From Polytrichum commune (taxonomy: Eukaryota > Streptophyta > Polytrichopsida > Polytrichales > Polytrichaceae): a DNA stretch of 64,000 nt. The position numbers were made by a program, and so were the translations under genes. Below are positions 60,001 through 64,000 of this stretch, in pieces. The stretch covers positions 73,547,554 through 73,611,553 of the forward strand of contig OX485803.1 in the NCBI GenBank assembly GCA_950295325.1. Direction: 5' to 3'. Under the pieces are notes generated by a model. That model did not search any database and had not been told where the DNA came from. It saw nothing but the letters and a program-made list of their open reading frames with translations. Position 1 is the first letter of the stretch. Each line of letters opens with the position of its first letter.

Positions 60001-63000
60001 ACTTGCAGATTATATGTTCGACTGACACAATTGCATGTGGCACACATCTAGGCCAATAGGAGCAACTATTCTGAATTGTTTGATATACTTCAAAATAATT
60101 TATTGTTGACTACTGGAGAAGGAGAGTGGCCTAGTTGCCCCTTTGCCTTTGCAAAGTGAATAGCACTTGATGCTAAGTACTATTCACTTTGCTAGAGTGG
60201 CCTAGCATTAAAGGAGTGTACTTCTCTCTAGATTCCCATGGTTCTTGAAACTACAAGAAAGATGATACTTAGTGTTTGATACACAAAATACAAACGTGTA
60301 CACTAAATATCACTAAACCTATGAAAGCAAGTAACATTAAATGTAAACTCAAACACTAAACATCAACTATGGTAATATGTGGAAGTTACATGCACGAATT
60401 GAGTGCCAGTAAGGAGGAGGTTCAGTTCCTCATTTCTTGATTTGTTGCAAGCAGGGATACATGGCTCAGACACATGGCTCCTGAATCCCCTCAACAAACA
60501 ATCACATGTATTGCACATGACCTCATATTCATCTCCAACAAAAGAGCACACAATTTCCATCGACAAAGCAAATGAACAAGCGCAGTGCACTCTTTTGAGT
60601 CTTCGACGAGATTCCGCTCAACCTACACATCTTAGATTGCGAGGATTTTGGTTGAATGAAAGCTTAAGAAAGTGAGGAGGATGAGAGAGAGAGAGAGATT
60701 CACAGGAAGGGAGGTGGCAATAAGGAAGGTGGCGGCGCATTTATGTCTAATATTAGCTGTCAAAGAATTGAAAATTAGTGTTGAGCAGGGTAGGGTGGCA
60801 ACAACACTAAAGATTATGAAACACTAAACATCATATTTAGTGTAGTGCTGAGCAGTGTTATGTTTCATTAAACGGGGAGAATTGACCTCTAGTTACAGAT
60901 GAACCGGTTGAAGTTCAAGACATCAGGAAAATTGCCGATCATTTAGAGGAATCTATGGAGTACATCTCAAATCAGTAAAGATAAACCGGGAGATCACAAC
61001 ATGTAACTGGTCGGACTTGGAAACGGTAGGAGTTTCACCGATTGCGCCCAAAAATTTCCCCGGACACTGGTCATGTTGAGGGCAGCCTAGACATGCATAT
61101 ACATATACATACACATCACACTAACCTGGAGGCATTCCTTGCTTCTGTGGCCTGGTTGATGACAGTTATGACATATCATGTCACCGAAACTTGGTGCTGC
61201 TCCGGGTTGTCGCGGACTCGGCGGCGGAGGGGCAATCTTATGAGCGTTGAGGAGACGAGGGCAGTCGCGTGCAATGTGGCCCCGTTGGCTGCAGCCATTG
61301 CACACGGGACTGTTCAAGCAATCTCGTGCGAGGTGCCCTGGCTGACGACAATTGTTGCATGCTTTCTCGTTCCAGCATTCCACGGCCAAGTGTCCAGGGC
61401 GGTAGCAGTTATTGCATAACCAGGCTTTGGGAAGCCCTCCTCCTCCTCCTCCACCTCCTTCCTGCTGCGCCACCGCACAGCCCTTGGCAAGGTGTCCAGG
61501 TTTCCCACAGCTGTTGCAAACCGGCTCATCGCAGCACTCGCTCGCGATGTGGCCCGGCTTCTTGCAGTTGCGGCACAAAGGCTCCACCGGGCACGAGGCG
61601 GCGACGTGCCTGTGAGGTAAGGGAGCCGACCCATTCGCAACCAGTTAGGCAATTGGGTGTACAGTATCTGCGGTCGAGGTATGATCAGAGGAAAACAAAA
61701 TTCTCATGCACAGAGATAGAATTACGGAGCAATCAAACTGTCTTTCACCGTAACCAAATTATTATGAGTTACCAGTTAGGCAATTGGGTGTATCTGCGGT
61801 GAAGGTGAGATCAGAGGAAAACAGAATTCTCATGCACAGAGATAGGATTACGAAGCAATCAAACTGTGTTTCGCAGTAACCAAATTATTATGAGTTACCA
61901 GTTAGGCAATTGGGTGTATCTGCGGTGAAGGTGAGATCAGAGGAAAACAGAATTCTCATGCACAGAGATAGAACTACGAAGCAATCAAACTGCGTTTCGC
62001 AGTAACCAAATTATTATGAGTTTTCTAAGTGGTTGTTCTCAATGACATAGTCTGTAGGCTACCTTCTTTTCTGATCACTGAACGCTTAGAAAAACTGAGA
62101 ATACTTGGTTCCCGTACTTATGGGACCTAACTATGCTTGCGATCTAAATCCAGTTATCAATTCAACCATTGACATTTGGCTAAGTCGGACTTTGATCATG
62201 GCATGTCAACATTGATCATAGGTTTGTCCAAAGTAAGGTACCTTAACCTTTCAAGGACACGAGGTCTTCACTTATTGCCATATACTACACAATTCATTTG
62301 GACTTCACTAAGTTCGTACATCATAAAATTTATATATTTATGTATAGGAAACCTTATTATATATACCGCTTTATGTCAAGGAGTAACCAAAACAAAATTC
62401 ATACTTAACATTGATGGTCAAAGTACAATATATGTATTTGCAACCAAGGCCACCCAAGCTATGTACTTGAATTTAAATCTTCTTCAATGACATCAAAGTA
62501 TTTAACTCATTCAAATAGTACACTTGAAAAATAAGCCAATTTTTTTAGATAGGGTCACCTTTGATATGATTAGCTACGTGCGTGTGCATGTTAATTTTTG
62601 AAAGCTTAATTTTAATAAGAAAATTTAAGCTTGGAGAGGCTTAGTCTAGGCCTCTTAGATGCTTAGGGGTTAAGGAAGTTCATAATCATTATGGCTTCCT
62701 ACTATGTCATGTTTACTCCAGTGACCACAGATCATGACCACCGTTTCCCTCAATAGTTGAGAAATGAATGGCGGTCCCACTTCATTTTACATATACTCAC
62801 CAAAAATTAAGAGTGACCATGTCATATGGTGGATGAGAAAATGACATGGAATCCTATATGTCTAGAAATGGATAATTATTGGTTATCACTTGAGTTTTGC
62901 GGTGAGACAAAATTCAATAGGCTGTCTTAATGAAAAACAAAGGCGATTGTTGACCATGTTTGGAGGGGGAAAAATAATGCAAAGAGTGCATTTTAGCGCG

Positions 63001-63802
63001 CACACACACACACACACACATATATATAAATTTTATTCCATTAAAAACACTACGTCCCTCTCTAAGTCTACTTTACACTATGATCTGGTTTAAAAGTGAT
63101 GTGGATATCTCTTGGTCATGGTCTTTGGACTGCCAACCATGACCATGAGAAATCCTAAATCGTTTTCCCTTACGGACCTTGGTCATGCGACTAAAATGAC
63201 CCTATAAGAATGAAAATGTCGTCGTTCACTGATTATATCATAAAGGCCCTCTCTTGACTCACCAAAATATGGCGTTGAACCCATTGAAGGATTCTTGAGA
63301 GAGGGGCCTCTATGACATGATCAATGGGCTATGAGAATCTTGGATATACATGGACTTTGGAGGTGGGATATAGCATGTGGTCTTATCATAAAAGAGAGAG
63401 AAAATTAATGAGAATGCCCCATTTGCGGCTCCCTAAATGGAGATTTGCTCTAGGGTGGATTCACATTCGGGTCCAAGTCCAAGGAACTTGGGATCCAAAA
63501 CACCCCTTAACGGTCTCTACATACACACCTCACGAAAGGATGCCCATCATCTTTTTCTCATGCTAAAGAGGAGATCTGACAATGCATGAGCAACGCATAC
63601 CGAATTGATTATACCATAATCTACTACATCTTTCTTCAAAAGAGGTTTAGGTACACTAGATTACATCAGAGCTGCCCCGGTCGCCATGAAGAAGAAGACA
63701 TACCCTGAGCGCCCACAGTTGTTGCAAACTGCTGCGTTTGGGCAATCTCGAGCAAAGTGACCGGGACGCCTGCAGTTGTTGCAAAGCTCGGAGCTCAACG
63801 CC
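57078..63802 (-). CDS. CCHC zinc-knuckle nucleic-acid-binding protein (HEXBP/GIS2 type), 5' partial
   Basis: Three exons on the minus strand are in frame: 63802-63704, 61609-61126 and 57170-57078 (stop at 57078). They carry nine CX2CX4HX4C knuckles. The first is [14 protein letters not shown]; the second is split by an intron ([14 protein letters not shown]). Exon 2 holds [70 protein letters not shown] and [14 protein letters not shown], and exon 3 [15 protein letters not shown] run of about eight glycines sits between knuckles 4 and 5, coded by a GGA/GGC-type repeat. Such proteins bind single-stranded DNA or RNA and act in the nucleus or cytoplasm. The N-terminus, usually Arg/Ser-rich, lies beyond 64000; the acceptor at 63803 shows an upstream exon. 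Reading through the exon 2 donor would instead add 12 unrelated residues and stop at 61087. Confidence 0.92.
57237..57638. mobile_element. Element with ACTACACTAAAT-type terminal inverted repeats, copy 2
   Basis: Lies in the long intron of the CCHC gene. The left end ACTACACTAAACGG and the right end read inward, ACTACACTAAATATCAT, are inverted. The interior aligns with 30709-31068. Confidence 0.65.
57778..57798. repeat. Long G homopolymer
   Basis: About 20 consecutive G in the CCHC intron, just after a GTG-repeat. Length may be inexact because of sequencing or assembly. Confidence 0.8.
57900..58450. repeat. Inverted pair of G-run family copies in the CCHC intron
   Basis: 57990-58290 is a reversed copy (GTAGTCCAATCTCTTTTAAA, GATAAGCAACCAAATTAGG). 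58285-58445 is a partial forward copy (GATATTCATATGAGCTCC, CATATCCTAGGAGAAGTGG). The two face each other tail to tail. Confidence 0.7.
59523..59907. mobile_element. GC-rich TTA-flanked MITE, 385 bp, in the CCHC intron
   Basis: Ends GAGCATCCTCAGTC and, read inward, GAGCATCCTCAGCC are flanked by TTA at 59520-59522 and 59908-59910. The element is far more GC-rich than its surroundings, which gives several spurious open frames in both strands. Its GAGCATC ends resemble those of other plant Tourist-like families. Confidence 0.88.
60120..60210. repeat. Small hairpin with flanking direct repeats
   Basis: GCAAAGTGAATAG (60151-60163) and CTATTCACTTTGC (60180-60192) form a perfect 13-bp stem. GAGTGGCCTAG lies on both sides (about 60124 and 60197). 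Confidence 0.7.
60770..61070 (-). repeat. CACTAAA repeat followed by ACCGGTT repeat copy 3
   Basis: 60770-60850 matches 15980-16070. From about 60884 to 61070 the reverse complement matches 8291-8525 and 35515-35746 (AACCGGTTGAAGTTCAAGAC, CAGGAAAATTGCCGATCAT). It sits just downstream of exon 2 of the CCHC gene, in the long intron. Confidence 0.72.
61641..62021. repeat. 126-131-bp tandem repeat, three units, in a CCHC-gene intron
   Basis: Units starting CCAGTTAGGCAATTGGGTGT recur at 61641, 61772 and 61898 and contain GAGGAAAACA.AATTCTCATG and CCAAATTATTATGAGTT. Copies are very similar. They begin 32 bp upstream of the acceptor of exon 61609-61126. Confidence 0.92.
62022..63703. other. Intron of the CCHC gene, little recognised
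   Basis: No exon or complete element was found. A (CA)n(TA)n tract lies at 63000-63028. A fragment near 63069-63150 (TTTACACTATGATCTGG, TGACCATGAG) resembles the left end of the 25927 MITE without a partner end. Confidence 0.45.
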
Positions 63803-64000
63803 CTGTTTCATGACTCATGATGCAACAACATACACAAAATTATTAAACTTCAATGTGCCTTCTTCTAGTATGTCTCAGGAATTTAGCGTCACTTGATCGA
63901 ACCTTTAGACCAATAATAATACACAACAAGTGGACTGCGTAGAGATCTATTATGCAACTAACAGTGAAATTTAGAAGTTTTTGAGGGATGATTCACTAAA

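Noticed and set aside
59600..60059. Several overlapping open frames of 80-140 codons on both strands
   Set aside because: They lie in a GC-rich MITE (59523-59907) where stop codons are rare by composition; no family resemblance.
61269..61802. 177-codon plus-strand frame
   Set aside because: It is the antisense shadow of the CCHC zinc-knuckle exon and runs on into the intron tandem repeat.
63069..63505. Possible further TTA/TAA-flanked MITE
   Set aside because: The left end resembles the 25927 element, but the right candidate end (ACACCCC then TTA) does not pair with it and the flanks are TAA versus TTA.

Overview
The window looks like nuclear DNA of a land plant. It has a few well-conserved, intron-containing housekeeping-type genes far apart (about one per 13 kb), GT-AG introns holding small transposons, and abundant decayed mobile DNA between them. 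Plant assignment rests on a GLB3-type two-on-two haemoglobin, an AIG2-like gamma-glutamylcyclotransferase, a multi-knuckle CCHC protein of the plant HEXBP/GIS2 type, and an Mpv17/PMP22 protein. I cannot name the species; a seed-free plant is possible but is only an impression.

Five genes were rebuilt exon by exon. (1) Mpv17/PMP22 membrane protein, plus strand, 3466-5990, four exons, 239 aa. (2) TPR plus metallo-beta-lactamase hydrolase, minus strand, 10021-11732, two exons, 380 aa. (3) AIG2/GGCT-like protein, minus strand, 18675-19997, two exons, 251 aa, with a tandemly duplicated intron. (4) GLB3 truncated haemoglobin, minus strand, 33701-36542, four exons, 167 aa. (5) CCHC zinc-knuckle protein with nine knuckles, minus strand, 57078-63802, three exons visible, 5' end beyond the window. 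They are unrelated in function and show no clustering logic.

The rest is a record of transposition. An A/C-biased LINE family occurs at least five times (about 860-2310 minus, 14330-15660, 27130-27610, 40690-49620, 56510-56720). One copy keeps AP-endonuclease and reverse transcriptase remains. Other copies keep RNase H, a CCHC-like knuckle and a C-terminal domain with the motif order of a restriction-like endonuclease. If these are parts of one element, it is a dual-endonuclease LINE of the Dualen/RandI type. The longest copy is split by a 1,894-bp solo LTR with an intact 5-bp target duplication.

A cohort of elements with TTA or TAA target duplications (PIF/Harbinger, Tourist-like) lies at 7217-7732, 23516-23673, 25927-26441, 29120-29715, 51836-54040, 54613-55632, 55751-56142 and 59523-59907. 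The one at 51836 was later hit, inside its own terminal repeat, by a hAT element (52352-54012) whose 8-bp target duplication is intact and which still carries hAT C-terminal transposase code. Other structures are a dispersed repeat family with a G-run, a degenerate tandem array at 37750-39960, a perfectly phased 213-bp duplication, and several minisatellites. No tRNA, rRNA, CRISPR or bacterial-type feature was seen.
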